DNA of 64,000 nucleotides from Candidatus Binatia bacterium (GTDB lineage Bacteria; Desulfobacterota; Binatia; Bin18). Shown in pieces: positions 26,199 through 34,501 of the stretch; position 1 is the stretch's first letter; every line of letters begins with the position of its first letter. The stretch is taken from contig JAJEFA010000014.1 in NCBI GenBank assembly GCA_022820725.1, positions 62,001 to 126,000 on the forward strand, written 5' to 3'. A program made the position numbers and the translations under genes. The notes under the pieces were generated by a model. The model worked only from the letters and a program-made list of their open reading frames with translations, searched no databases and was not told the origin of the DNA.

Positions 26199-27167
26199 CT
26201 ACTCCTTGGCTTTTTTTACCGCCTCGGTCAACTCGGGCACGGCCTTGAACAGGTCCGCGACCAAGCCGTAGTCAGCCACGTTGAAAATCGGTGCGTCAGG
26301 ATCTTTATTCACCGCCACAATGACTTTCGAGTCCTTCATACCGGCTAAGTGCTGAATCGCACCGGAAATTCCCACCGCAATATACAACTCCGGCGCCACG
26401 ACTTTCCCGGTCTGCCCCACTTGCAGATCGTTGGGGACAAAGCCAGCATCCACCGCGGCCCGACTGGCACCCATGGCCGCGTTCAGCTCGTTCACCAAAG
26501 GCTCCAGATAGGTTGTGAAATTCTCGCCCGACTTCAGCCCGCGCCCGCCAGACACCACAATGCTGGCCTCCGTCAGGTTGGGCCGGTCGGACTTGGTTTC
26601 ATTAAACTCAATAAACTGCATTTTGGTCGCGTCCGCGTCGAGGCTGACGCTGACCTGCTCCACCGCGGACTGCTCTCCCGGCTGAGCGGCATCAAATGCA
26701 GTGCTACGGACAGATACGACCTTAACCGTGTCCGCAAGCGTCACGGTTGCCATGGTGTTGCCGGCATACATGGGCCGCTGCAATGTGCCATCGTCATTGA
26801 AGCTGACCACATCACTGGCCATGCCCACGCCCAGTCGGGCCGCCACCCGCGGAAAAAGGTCTTTGCCCACCGCCGTGGCCGCCGCCACCACCAATGTGAC
26901 CTCGTTTGCCTGCACGAGCTGTTCGAGCGCGGCAGCATAGGCGTCCGCGAGATAGTTTTCGAGCGCCGCATCATTGACGGCCACGACCTTTGCCGCCCCA
27001 TAGCCTGCCGCTTCCTGGGCAGCGGCAGCGGTGTCCGAGCCCAAGACGGCCACGAGCACGTCGCCACCGAGTTTACTCGCCGCATCTTTACCGGCTTGAA
27101 TGGCAATCAGCGAACTCTTGGGGACGCGCCCTTTTTGAGTTTCCGCAAAAACAAGTATATTTCCCAT
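26199..27167 (-). CDS. etfA: electron transfer flavoprotein alpha subunit
   Basis: 322 residues. It pairs with EtfB to carry electrons from acyl-CoA dehydrogenases to ETF-quinone oxidoreductase. The C-terminal FAD domain shows [38 protein letters not shown] and [20 protein letters not shown] segments (here [10 protein letters not shown]). The N-terminal domain is the usual Rossmann-like half. It is 39 bp downstream of etfB, and the pair precedes the acyl-CoA carboxylase. No acyl-CoA dehydrogenase is in the window. Confidence 0.96.
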   Translation of the reverse strand: MGNILVFAETQKGRVPKSSLIAIQAGKDAASKLGGDVLVAVLGSDTAAAAQEAAGYGAAKVVAVNDAALENYLADAYAAALEQLVQANEVTLVVAAATAVGKDLFPRVAARLGVGMASDVVSFNDDGTLQRPMYAGNTMATVTLADTVKVVSVRSTAFDAAQPGEQSAVEQVSVSLDADATKMQFIEFNETKSDRPNLTEASIVVSGGRGLKSGENFTTYLEPLVNELNAAMGASRAAVDAGFVPNDLQVGQTGKVVAPELYIAVGISGAIQHLAGMKDSKVIVAVNKDPDAPIFNVADYGLVADLFKAVPELTEAVKKAKE

Positions 27168-27206
27168 TATTCTCGTCTCCAGATGTCATCGCATAGCGCA
27201 GCCGCG

Positions 27207-27962
27207 TCAGATCACTTTCGCCTCGTCGTGCAGCAGGCCAATCAACTCTTCCACGGTCTCGACTTTTTTGCCGGCCTCTTTCTGGGTTGGCGGTTCAAGG
27301 CTATTGATCGTCAAGCGGGGACTCATATCAGCGTCGAGATCTGCCGCGGCGACTTCTTTGATCTCTTTTTTACGCGCCTTCATGATACCGGGCAGGGAGG
27401 CGTAGCGAGGTTCGTTGAGCCGTAAATCAGAGGTAATAATACCGGGCAGGGCAAAGCCGATTGTTTCCAGTCCGCCGTCCACTTCGCGCGTAACCTTGAC
27501 GGCTTGCTGGTCATCGGACAGCACGACTTCAGAGGCGAAGGTCGCTTGGGGCCAGCCCAACAGCGCCGCCAGCATCTGACCGGCCTGATTGGCGTCGTCG
27601 TCAATCGCCTGTTTGCCCATGAGAACGAGTTGAGGACCTTCGTCTTCAACAATTTTGGCCAGGATCCGGGCGACAGCCAAGGAATCCAAATCTTGGTCAC
27701 AGCCAACCAAGATGGCCCGATCAGCACCCATCGCCAAGCCGGTCCTGAGTTGCTCGGTCACCACGCTGTCGCCAATACTGACTAACACCACCTCACCGGC
27801 GCCCAGTTTTTCCTTGATGCGCAAGGCTTCCTCAAGCGCGATCTCATCAAACGGGTTGATGACATATTTGATATTATCCGTCTCAATGCCCGATCCATCA
27901 GATTTCACACGGATCGTTGTCTCCGGGTCAGGAACCCGTTTGACCGTCACAAGTACTTTCAC
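27207..27962 (-). CDS. etfB: electron transfer flavoprotein beta subunit
   Basis: 251 residues beginning MKVLVTVKRVPDPETTIRVKSDG, the standard EtfB start, with the AMP-binding segment LVLMGKQAIDDDANQAGQMLAALLGWPQATFAS and the recognition-loop region GLPGIITSDLRLNEPRYASLP (here ALPGIITSDLRLNEPRY). First gene of the etfBA pair. The IclR-type regulator lies upstream on the same strand. Confidence 0.96.
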   Translation of the reverse strand: MKVLVTVKRVPDPETTIRVKSDGSGIETDNIKYVINPFDEIALEEALRIKEKLGAGEVVLVSIGDSVVTEQLRTGLAMGADRAILVGCDQDLDSLAVARILAKIVEDEGPQLVLMGKQAIDDDANQAGQMLAALLGWPQATFASEVVLSDDQQAVKVTREVDGGLETIGFALPGIITSDLRLNEPRYASLPGIMKARKKEIKEVAAADLDADMSPRLTINSLEPPTQKEAGKKVETVEELIGLLHDEAKVI

Positions 27963-28102
27963 CAGTGTTTTCCTCCTGTCATAAATTGCGCAAGTATGGC
28001 TCGCTTCAGGTGCGGCCCCTAGTTCAACGCTTCACACCCTGGCTGTCAAGCATGCACGGTCAAACCGTCAGGAGGAGCTACACGCTCTCCGACCTGCCCA
28101 AC

Positions 28103-28882
28103 TCAAGAAAGCGGATGACCAAGACGGCTGGAGAGCTCTTTCCCCGCCTGGATGGTCAGAGGAGCTAACTCTTGCTCGAGCCGTTCGAGTTCAATCCGAT
28201 AGGCAGGACCGCTAACCGCTAAGCTCCCGACGACCGTACGGGTGTAATCTCGGATCGGCACGGCCACCGTCCGGACATCGGTCAGGTGCTCACCGTTTTC
28301 AAGCGCATAGCCTTTCTGGGATATCTCTTTGAGTTGGGCTTCCAACAGCGTACGGTCGGTAATGGTTTGCTCGGTATGCGTCTGGAGCGAATCGAGCAGG
28401 GAACGTTGGACCTCTTCTCTGGTCTCGAAGGCTAAATGGACTTTCCCCGCAGCCGTGCAGTGCAGCGGCAGGCTCTCCCCAATATGCGAAACGATCCGAA
28501 CGGCCTGATCGGGTTCAACCATGTCAACCGGTACGACTTTTCCCTGCCGCATCACGGTCACATAGGCCGTCTCACGACAGGCTTGGACGATCTCGCCCAG
28601 GACCGGCTTGGCTTGTTGCAACAGCCCCATGTGTTGGATATAGGTCTGCCCGAGTTGCAGACATTTTGTGCCCAGACGATAGTTCTCGGTCGAACGATTT
28701 TGTTCGATATAGCCGCGTGATTCCAATGTTGCTAGGATTCGGAAGACGTTATTTTTGTGCAGGGTGAGTCGTTTACTCAATTCGGTCACACCGAGTTCCG
28801 CATCAGTATGGAATTGCTCAAGAACGTCGAGGGCATGGGCGACCGCTTGGATAATATAATTGCTTTTTTCTCGTCGCACCAC
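28103..28882 (-). CDS. IclR family transcriptional regulator
   Basis: 259 residues. An N-terminal winged helix (AHALDVLEQFHTDAELGVTELSKRLTLHKNNVFRILATLESRGYI, about residues 13-57) is followed by the IclR effector-binding domain (LPLHCTAAGKVHLAF and LEAQLKEISQKGYALENGEHLTDVRTVAVPIRDY). Such proteins usually respond to small carboxylates and control catabolic operons. It is divergent from the N-formylglutamate amidohydrolase gene, with a candidate operator between them, and upstream of etfBA. Either unit could be its target. Confidence 0.92.
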   Translation of the reverse strand: MVRREKSNYIIQAVAHALDVLEQFHTDAELGVTELSKRLTLHKNNVFRILATLESRGYIEQNRSTENYRLGTKCLQLGQTYIQHMGLLQQAKPVLGEIVQACRETAYVTVMRQGKVVPVDMVEPDQAVRIVSHIGESLPLHCTAAGKVHLAFETREEVQRSLLDSLQTHTEQTITDRTLLEAQLKEISQKGYALENGEHLTDVRTVAVPIRDYTRTVVGSLAVSGPAYRIELERLEQELAPLTIQAGKELSSRLGHPLS

Positions 28883-28905
28883 GGTATCTCCTTAGCCAGA
28901 AACAA

Positions 28906-28933
28906 GAACAGTCTTCTAATGGAAAAACTGTTC
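28906..28933. promoter_or_regulatory. candidate operator for the divergent IclR regulator
   Basis: GAACAGT (28906-28912) and ACTGTTC (28927-28933) form an inverted repeat with a 14-nt spacer, in the 112-bp gap between iclR-type gene and the divergent amidohydrolase. A further half-site-like TTGTTCTGT occurs at 28974-28982. Position and symmetry suggest regulator binding; this has not been tested. Confidence 0.45.
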
Positions 28934-28994
28934 TAATTTAAACCCCATTCGATTGTCAACAGAGTTATAAAATTGTTCTGTAGGGATTTCCGAC

Positions 28995-29729
28995 GTGAGC
29001 ACAGCCTCTTCCTTCACAATTCTCAACCCGAACGGCACCTTTCCAGTGGTGCTCACCTGTGAACACGCATCATACGCACTCCCGCCTGAATACGGGACGC
29101 TCGGGGTTCCTCCTGACGAGTTATGGCGCCATATCGGCTGGGACATCGGCGCGCGAGCGGTTGTCCAAGAGATTATCCAACATATTGATTCCACAGCTAT
29201 TTTATCTCAATACTCGCGCCTCTTAATTGACTGCAACCGTGACCTGTCAGACGATGATCTCATTATTCCTGAGAGCGATGGTACGCGCGTTCCGGCTAAT
29301 ATGCATCTGACCGAGGCAGAGCGACAGCGGCGTATTACGCAATTCTACCAGCCCTACCATGCAGCTATTGACCACGTGTTGACGCAAAAAATTCCACCGC
29401 CTGTTTTGCTGCTCAGCGTTCACAGCTTTACTCCGGTCCTCGGTGAGAAGAAAAGGTCGTTTGATTTAGGCATCTTATTCGACCGCTACGAAGACCTTGC
29501 CCAGGAGTTCGAGCAACGGCTGAGCCATACCGGCTACCGGGTGCGCTATAACGAGCCCTACTCCGGTTATGATGGTCTGATCTTTAGTGTCCGGAATCAT
29601 GGCGAGCGTCATGATCTCGTCTATCTCGAAATCGAAATTAATAACGGCTTATTACTGGACAGGACGAGTATTGCCGCAATGGGCCACAAGCTGAGCTACG
29701 TGCTGAAGGACGTATTTCCACCACGCTGA
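28995..29729 (+). CDS. N-formylglutamate amidohydrolase family protein
   Basis: About 244 residues, GTG start. The family hydrolyses N-formylglutamate to formate and glutamate, the last step of one histidine degradation route. Metal and substrate residues appear in LTCEHASYALPPEYG, DIGARAVVQEI, LLIDCNRDL and SVHSFTPVL. No other hut gene is nearby, and related enzymes act on other N-formyl or N-acyl amino acids, so the role in histidine use is uncertain. A formyltransferase-like gene follows on the same strand. Confidence 0.85.
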   Translation: MSTASSFTILNPNGTFPVVLTCEHASYALPPEYGTLGVPPDELWRHIGWDIGARAVVQEIIQHIDSTAILSQYSRLLIDCNRDLSDDDLIIPESDGTRVPANMHLTEAERQRRITQFYQPYHAAIDHVLTQKIPPPVLLLSVHSFTPVLGEKKRSFDLGILFDRYEDLAQEFEQRLSHTGYRVRYNEPYSGYDGLIFSVRNHGERHDLVYLEIEINNGLLLDRTSIAAMGHKLSYVLKDVFPPR

Positions 29730-29738
29730 AAACACCAA

Positions 29739-29793
29739 AAAGAGTAAATATATCCTCCAATCAGACAAAAAATATGGACACATTTACTCTTTG
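29739..29793 (-). repeat. palindromic element copy 5 (reverse)
   Basis: Arms AAAGAGTAAATATATCC and GGACACATTTACTCTTT flank a core TCCAATCAGACAAAAAATA. It lies in the gap between the amidohydrolase and the formyltransferase genes. Confidence 0.85.
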
Positions 29794-29830
29794 CCAACAG
29801 ACTGTCGAACGTACGGAAAGGAGAACCTAC

Positions 29831-30745
29831 ATGCGTATCATTCTCATCGGTCAGGCCGCATTTGCTTCAAGCTCGCTCGATAAGCTCCGGGATAAGGGTC
29901 AGGACATCCTGGCGGTGTTCTGCCCCCCGGACAGAGTCGAAGGAAAGTTTGATCCGGTCAAAAAGCGGGCAGGGGAACTCGGCATCCCTGTTTATCAACA
30001 CCGCTCTATGAAAGGCCCTGAGGTCCTGGAAAAATTTCAAGAGCTCGACGCTGACCTCGCGGTGTTGGCATTTGTGACCCAAATCGTTCCGCCTCCAGTG
30101 TTCAGCGCGCCCAGACTCGGCAGTATCTGTTTTCACCCGTCACTTTTACCCAAGTATCGTGGTGGGAGTGCGATTAACTGGACCCTGATCAATGGTGAGA
30201 AAAAGACCGGCATATCCTGGTTCTGGGTAGACGAGGGCATCGATACCGGTCCGATACTGATCCAAAAAGAAGTCGAAATCGGCCCAGAAGAGACAACCGG
30301 CACCCTGTACTTCAACAAACTCTTCCCGCTCGGTATCGAGGCCGCCGGTGAGGCGATCGATCTGATTGAAGCCGGCAATCCACCACGTATTGTCCAAGAC
30401 GAATCCCAGGCCAATTATGATCCGTTGTGTCGGGATGAACATTCGGGCATCGACTGGTCTCAGCCAGCGCAAGCCGTCTTTGATCATATCCGCGGGTGCG
30501 ACCCGCAGCCCGGTGCATCGACACTATGGCGCGGGCAGAAAATTCGCTTGTATGATTGTCGCCTGGAGCCGACTGGCGGATCGACAACGCCGGGACAAGT
30601 AGTCGCTCTTGGGGGTGGGACGGTCAGCATTGCCCTGAACGGTGGCACGGTCGTCGCCAAAAAGCTCCGCGGGGAGCAGGGCAAAATCGCCGCCGATGAG
30701 CTCGCCGGACATATTGGGCTTCGGGTAGGTTCCCAGCTCGGCTGA
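29831..30745 (+). CDS. formyltransferase-fold protein, ALDH1L hydrolase-domain type
   Basis: About 304 residues. The N-terminal formyl-transferase fold carries FHPSLLPKYRGGSAINWTLINGEKKTG and WVDEGIDTGPIL (catalytic His and Asp). The Asn that precedes the His in methionyl-tRNA formyltransferase is missing (SICFHPS), as in the N-terminal domain of 10-formyltetrahydrofolate dehydrogenase. A C-terminal FMT_C-like domain follows (LWRGQKIRLYDCRLEP). It may transfer or release formyl groups from 10-formyl-THF rather than formylate Met-tRNA. AAAGGAG lies 8 nt before the ATG. The neighbouring formyl-amino-acid hydrolase hints at a shared formyl theme. Confidence 0.85.
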   Translation: MRIILIGQAAFASSSLDKLRDKGQDILAVFCPPDRVEGKFDPVKKRAGELGIPVYQHRSMKGPEVLEKFQELDADLAVLAFVTQIVPPPVFSAPRLGSICFHPSLLPKYRGGSAINWTLINGEKKTGISWFWVDEGIDTGPILIQKEVEIGPEETTGTLYFNKLFPLGIEAAGEAIDLIEAGNPPRIVQDESQANYDPLCRDEHSGIDWSQPAQAVFDHIRGCDPQPGASTLWRGQKIRLYDCRLEPTGGSTTPGQVVALGGGTVSIALNGGTVVAKKLRGEQGKIAADELAGHIGLRVGSQLG

Positions 30746-30775
30746 CATCAACGTCACTTTGCTCTCTCAGTGAGG

Positions 30776-30799
30776 AGGGGCAATTCGTGAATTGCCCCT
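30776..30799. terminator. perfect hairpin between convergent genes
   Basis: AGGGGCAATTC and GAATTGCCCCT are perfect complements around a 2-nt loop. The hairpin sits between the convergent formyltransferase and biotin-carrier genes and contains the first two bases of the latter's stop codon (30798-30800). No T-run is present. It may be a bidirectional terminator or a REP-like sequence. Confidence 0.55.
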
Positions 30800-31325
30800 A
30801 CGGCTGCCGGCTTTCGATGGGCTCAAGCTCGACCAGAACCTGACCAAGTTCGACGAGGTCTCCGTCGGCCACATGGATGGTGGCCACACGGGCATTCCCT
30901 TCGGCAGTCAGTGCATTCTCCATTTTCATTGCTTCGAGAAGCACGAGGGTTTGCCCGTCCTCTACGGCCTCGCCTTCGACAACTTTGACGGCAAGGATTT
31001 TCCCTGGCATGGGGGAGCGGATCTCAGGTTCAAAGCCCCCCCTCGTCCCCCGCTGACGGACTTGATCGTGCTTGGGAGGAGTGTGATTGAATTCGTAAGT
31101 CCGCCCCTCGATGGATATCAGGCTGCGGTCACCAGCCCGGACCACATGGGCATGTAGAGGATGACCGTCAACGAGGAAGGTGATCGTACCATCCCGGACA
31201 GCGACCACGTGTGCCGGCTGCTGAGGCTGGCCGTTCCAGACAAGCTCGTACAGATCGTCGCTCTCACCGTGCTGGTTATATTCCAGCGCCAGTTCTTCAC
31301 CCGCGACATAGAGTAAGGTCTTCAT
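30798..31325 (-). CDS. biotin/lipoyl attachment domain protein (carboxylase BCCP subunit)
   Basis: 175 residues. The C-terminal third is a biotinyl domain (SPMPGKILAVKVVEGEAVEDGQ) with the modified Lys K134 in LLEAMKMENAL. The N-terminal part (residues 1-95) resembles the BT-like region that precedes the carrier domain in propionyl- or methylcrotonyl-CoA carboxylase alpha chains. It lies 30 bp after the biotin carboxylase gene, so alpha-chain functions are split over two genes here. No carboxyltransferase subunit is adjacent. Confidence 0.9.
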   Translation of the reverse strand: MKTLLYVAGEELALEYNQHGESDDLYELVWNGQPQQPAHVVAVRDGTITFLVDGHPLHAHVVRAGDRSLISIEGRTYEFNHTPPKHDQVRQRGTRGGFEPEIRSPMPGKILAVKVVEGEAVEDGQTLVLLEAMKMENALTAEGNARVATIHVADGDLVELGQVLVELEPIESRQP

Positions 31326-31355
31326 TTCAGGTGTCGTTTCAGAATAATTCTGGTA

Positions 31356-32852
31356 TCAGGAGCCGAGGCGCCAGCCGCCAAGCTGTTGCCATGGAGTCGA
31401 GGAGTCCTGCGAGGGCAAAGCGGTCTGTCCGTCACCGTTTCTATATGGACCACGGTGCAGGCTGGCGGCCAAGGCAGCAGCAAGCATATGTGGCTGCTCG
31501 CCAGGTTGCCAGTTCGGAAAATGCTCGGACAGAAAGCCGGTGTGGGTATCGCCAGCGGCAAAGGCAGGATGGTCCATGAGCTCAATTAAAAAAGGTACGT
31601 TGGTTGTGAGGCCCAGAATTGCCGTTTGACGAAGAGCCCCAGCCATGCGTCTGCGGGCTTGTTCGCGGTCCGCTCCCCAAGTCGAAATTTTGGCAATCAT
31701 GGGATCGTAGTATATCGGGACCTCGGTCTGCGACTCGACTCCGGAATCAACTCGTACCCCCGGCCCCTGGGGCGCCTGCCAAGCCAGGACATGTCCGGGA
31801 GACGGCAGGAATCCGTGGGCGGCATCTTCCGCGTACAAACGACACTCAAGGGCGTGGCCGTTCCGGCGGATACCATCTTGCTGGAAGCCCAGCGCTTCCC
31901 CGGCGGCAATCCGGATTTGTTCTCGTACCAGATCCAGACCGGTAATCCACTCGGTAATCGGATGCTCGACCTGGAGGCGAGCGTTGACTTCCAGAAAATA
32001 GAATTTTCCATCGTTGTCGAGGATGAACTCCACGGTTCCGGCATTGTCATAGCCGGCGGCTCTGGCCACGGTCAGCGCGGCCCCCGTCATCTCCTGCCGC
32101 AGGGATTCGGACACGGCTGGCGAGGGAGTCTCTTCGACTATTTTCTGATAGCGGCGCTGAATGGAGCATTCCCGTTCGCCAAGATGGACGATATTCCCGG
32201 CAGTGTCACCAAGAATCTGGACTTCCACATGGTGGGGACGTTCGAGAAAACGCTCGACATAGACCGTCCCTTCGGCAAAGGCCGCTTCGGCTTCGCGCTG
32301 CGCCGCAGACAAGGCCTCAACCAACTCGGCTTCCTCGCGGACGATGCGCATTCCTTTCCCGCCACCACCCGCGGCCGCTTTGATCAAGAGGGGGTAGCCG
32401 AGTGCTACGACTTGCTCACGCACGGTCTCGGGGTCGGTCGCCAGGTCTTCGAGTGCAGGAATCACCGGAACACCGAGCTGAGCCACTGTCCGGCGGGCGA
32501 CAATCTTGTTACCAACCGCAGACAGGGCGTCCGGAGCAGGGCCGATAAAGGTCAGGCCGGCATCAGCCACGGCCCGAGCAAAGGTCGCATTCTCCGATAA
32601 AAACCCATATCCCGGATGGATCGCGTCCACCCCGGTCTGACGGGCCGCGGCCAGGATGGACTCCACGTTGAGATAGCTCTCGCTTGCCTGAGCCGGTCCC
32701 ACGCACACGGCCTCGTCCGCCGCATACAGATGGGGTGAAGAACGGTCAGCCTCTGAGTACACGGCCACTGTCGCAATACCCATTTCGCGACAGGTCCGGG
32801 CGATACGAGTGGTGATCTCGCCTCGGTTTGCAATGAGTATTTTTGAAAACAC
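31356..32852 (-). CDS. accC: acetyl/propionyl-CoA carboxylase biotin carboxylase subunit
   Basis: 498 residues. Biotin carboxylase with the N-terminal FSKILIANRGEITTRIARTC, the ATP-grasp glycine loop KAAAGGGGKGMR, HVEVQILGD, and the catalytic EVNARLQVEHPITEWITGLDLV. The chain ends shortly after the BC C-terminal domain; the biotin carrier is encoded by the next gene. The gene makes carboxybiotin for an acyl-CoA carboxylase, most likely propionyl- or methylcrotonyl-type, but the CT subunit must be elsewhere. This is a second biotin carboxylase besides the single-chain enzyme. Confidence 0.94.
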   Translation of the reverse strand: MFSKILIANRGEITTRIARTCREMGIATVAVYSEADRSSPHLYAADEAVCVGPAQASESYLNVESILAAARQTGVDAIHPGYGFLSENATFARAVADAGLTFIGPAPDALSAVGNKIVARRTVAQLGVPVIPALEDLATDPETVREQVVALGYPLLIKAAAGGGGKGMRIVREEAELVEALSAAQREAEAAFAEGTVYVERFLERPHHVEVQILGDTAGNIVHLGERECSIQRRYQKIVEETPSPAVSESLRQEMTGAALTVARAAGYDNAGTVEFILDNDGKFYFLEVNARLQVEHPITEWITGLDLVREQIRIAAGEALGFQQDGIRRNGHALECRLYAEDAAHGFLPSPGHVLAWQAPQGPGVRVDSGVESQTEVPIYYDPMIAKISTWGADREQARRRMAGALRQTAILGLTTNVPFLIELMDHPAFAAGDTHTGFLSEHFPNWQPGEQPHMLAAALAASLHRGPYRNGDGQTALPSQDSSTPWQQLGGWRLGS

Positions 32853-32900
32853 AGTGATCTGGATGCCTTCGCAACGTTGTCAGGACAGCAGGAGCGGGCA

Positions 32901-32952
32901 AAGAGTGAGCGGGTCCTCCAATCAGACAAGAAAGCTGGACACGCTTACTCTT
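32901..32952 (-). repeat. palindromic element copy 6 (reverse)
   Basis: AAGAGTGAGCGGGTCC pairs with GGACACGCTTACTCTT, with core TCCAATCAGACAAGAAAGCT. It occupies the gap between the kinase-like gene and the biotin carboxylase gene. Confidence 0.85.
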
Positions 32953-32969
32953 CGTTTCCTGTACCGGAC

Positions 32970-34025
32970 TTAGGCGTTCACGCCTTTTTCCTCGGCATGG
33001 ATCTTTTGATACTTGCGGTAGTCGTAGCCCGTTGCCATCGTGAGGAGCATCTGGTCCATCCCACCGCTCCGCTCCCGGCGGAGGATTCTGAGACGGTGAA
33101 AGAATTCCCGATAATCCTTATTCACACGCCGTTTTTCATCCATGTGACGAAAGAAAAAATCACGCAGTCGAGTCAGGGTAAAACGGAAGGCGGAAAAACG
33201 GAGTTCATTCGGAAAGGCGTCCCACTCGGCCAGCGACAGCGTGCGTTCGGACTGATAGCCGTCGAGGAGGGCGTTGAACCGACCAATATGGTAGCGCTCC
33301 TCGTAATAGCACATGGCGTTTACGGCAGTTGCCAGGTCAGCAATAAACTTTCCAAAACAGGCCGCTTCAAAGTCGAGCACCCCAACAACTCTTCCACCAC
33401 GAAACAGGACGTTATCAGGAAAGAGGTCACCATGGATCATGCCTTTGGGCAGCTTTTCCTCCCGATATTCTTCCTGATGGGCGATTTCGTCATCCAGAAC
33501 GTGCCCGATATGCTTCAGATGAACCGCAATCCGGCCACGCAGACTTTGATAAATGCTACGTACACGATCAAAAGCAAACCGGTTTCTGATCGGGATATCA
33601 TATTCCTGGCCAATGAGATGGAGCCGAGCCAGAGTCTGTCCAATCTTTTCTATATGGTCAGTGGTGAGCGTTGCTGCCGAGAAGTCTTTACCGGCCAGAT
33701 GACGATAGATGGAGACCGCTTTCTTTTCGTATTCCTGGAGATAGGAACCGTTTTTATCAACCACCGGTCGTGGGCACGGAAAGCCATGTTTACGCAAGAA
33801 GAGCAGAAAGTCGATTTCACGCTGCGCGTCGCTGGTGTCTTTGACCTCATCGATCCGCAGAATGAATTTTCCCTTTGCGGACTCAAGGCCATAATGGGTG
33901 TTCACCGACCCGGCAGAAATGCCCTGGACGGTTGACAAACGTCCTAATCCATAGTCTTTGACGAGACGATTAACGGCTTTGCGGTCAAGGACGGTGTAGA
34001 CAGCCATGAAGACTTCTTCGGACAT
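32970..34025 (-). CDS. homoserine kinase type II / choline kinase-like phosphotransferase
   Basis: About 351 residues, APH/ChoK fold. The kinase core has GMIHGDLFPDNVLF (catalytic Asp and Asn) and GVLDFEAACFGKFIADLA (metal-binding Asp). The N-terminal TVQGISAGSVNTHYGL matches ThrB type II homoserine kinases, which make O-phosphohomoserine for threonine synthesis. The ATG at 34025 has GTGAGG close upstream; an ATG at 34007 (MAVYTVLD) aligns better with known ThrB starts. No thrA or thrC is adjacent, so the substrate is inferred from family only. Confidence 0.82.
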   Translation of the reverse strand: MSEEVFMAVYTVLDRKAVNRLVKDYGLGRLSTVQGISAGSVNTHYGLESAKGKFILRIDEVKDTSDAQREIDFLLFLRKHGFPCPRPVVDKNGSYLQEYEKKAVSIYRHLAGKDFSAATLTTDHIEKIGQTLARLHLIGQEYDIPIRNRFAFDRVRSIYQSLRGRIAVHLKHIGHVLDDEIAHQEEYREEKLPKGMIHGDLFPDNVLFRGGRVVGVLDFEAACFGKFIADLATAVNAMCYYEERYHIGRFNALLDGYQSERTLSLAEWDAFPNELRFSAFRFTLTRLRDFFFRHMDEKRRVNKDYREFFHRLRILRRERSGGMDQMLLTMATGYDYRKYQKIHAEEKGVNA

Positions 34026-34147
34026 GGACCTCACTTTTTTCCGCTCCATCCTCGTACTGTCCGGATGGACAATCATATTATCGATGCTTGTGTTTTGTCA
34101 AGAAAAACTGACTGAATGTCCATTCAGAATAGGAAAAGCAAGGGTTC

Positions 34148-34498
34148 TTACGGCTCAGTTTGGATTTGCGGAGGCTGAATATCTGTACCCGTCCTCCCCG
34201 TTTCCAGGCGGCGGATAACGGTGAGGCTGGCGTCAGACAGCAGGCTGATCCGGAGTCCGGCATATACTGGTGGATAGGTCCGCAGGGTCTGGCAAGCGCG
34301 CGTGAGCAGTTTGAGAGCGCCGGGGTACTGAGCGCTGGAGAGCTTGAGGTAACCAGCTGCTAACTGCACAAGCCCCTGGACAAAACGTTTCTCTTCGCCA
34401 ACCGTCTCATTCCAGAGCGCTTCCCAGATTTCATGCGCGTCAAAGAAACGGCCCGCGTTAAAAGCCGCCACTCCGTGTAATAACAGGCGACGAGGCAT
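34148..34498 (-). CDS. DUF309 domain protein
   Basis: 116 residues. The DUF309 signature is clear near the N-terminus: GVAAFNAGRFFDAHEIWEALWNE, followed by QGLVQLAAGYLKLS. Function is unknown; the all-helical fold may be ligand- or metal-binding. The gene starts 3 bp after the glycerate kinase stop and is probably cotranscribed with it. Confidence 0.85.
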   Translation of the reverse strand: MPRRLLLHGVAAFNAGRFFDAHEIWEALWNETVGEEKRFVQGLVQLAAGYLKLSSAQYPGALKLLTRACQTLRTYPPVYAGLRISLLSDASLTVIRRLETGRTGTDIQPPQIQTEP

Positions 34499-34501
34499 GT
34501 C

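Noticed and set aside
29831..30745. Calling this gene fmt (Met-tRNA formyltransferase)
   Set aside because: The catalytic Asn before the His is absent (SICFHPS), and the surrounding sequence matches the ALDH1L hydrolase domain better.
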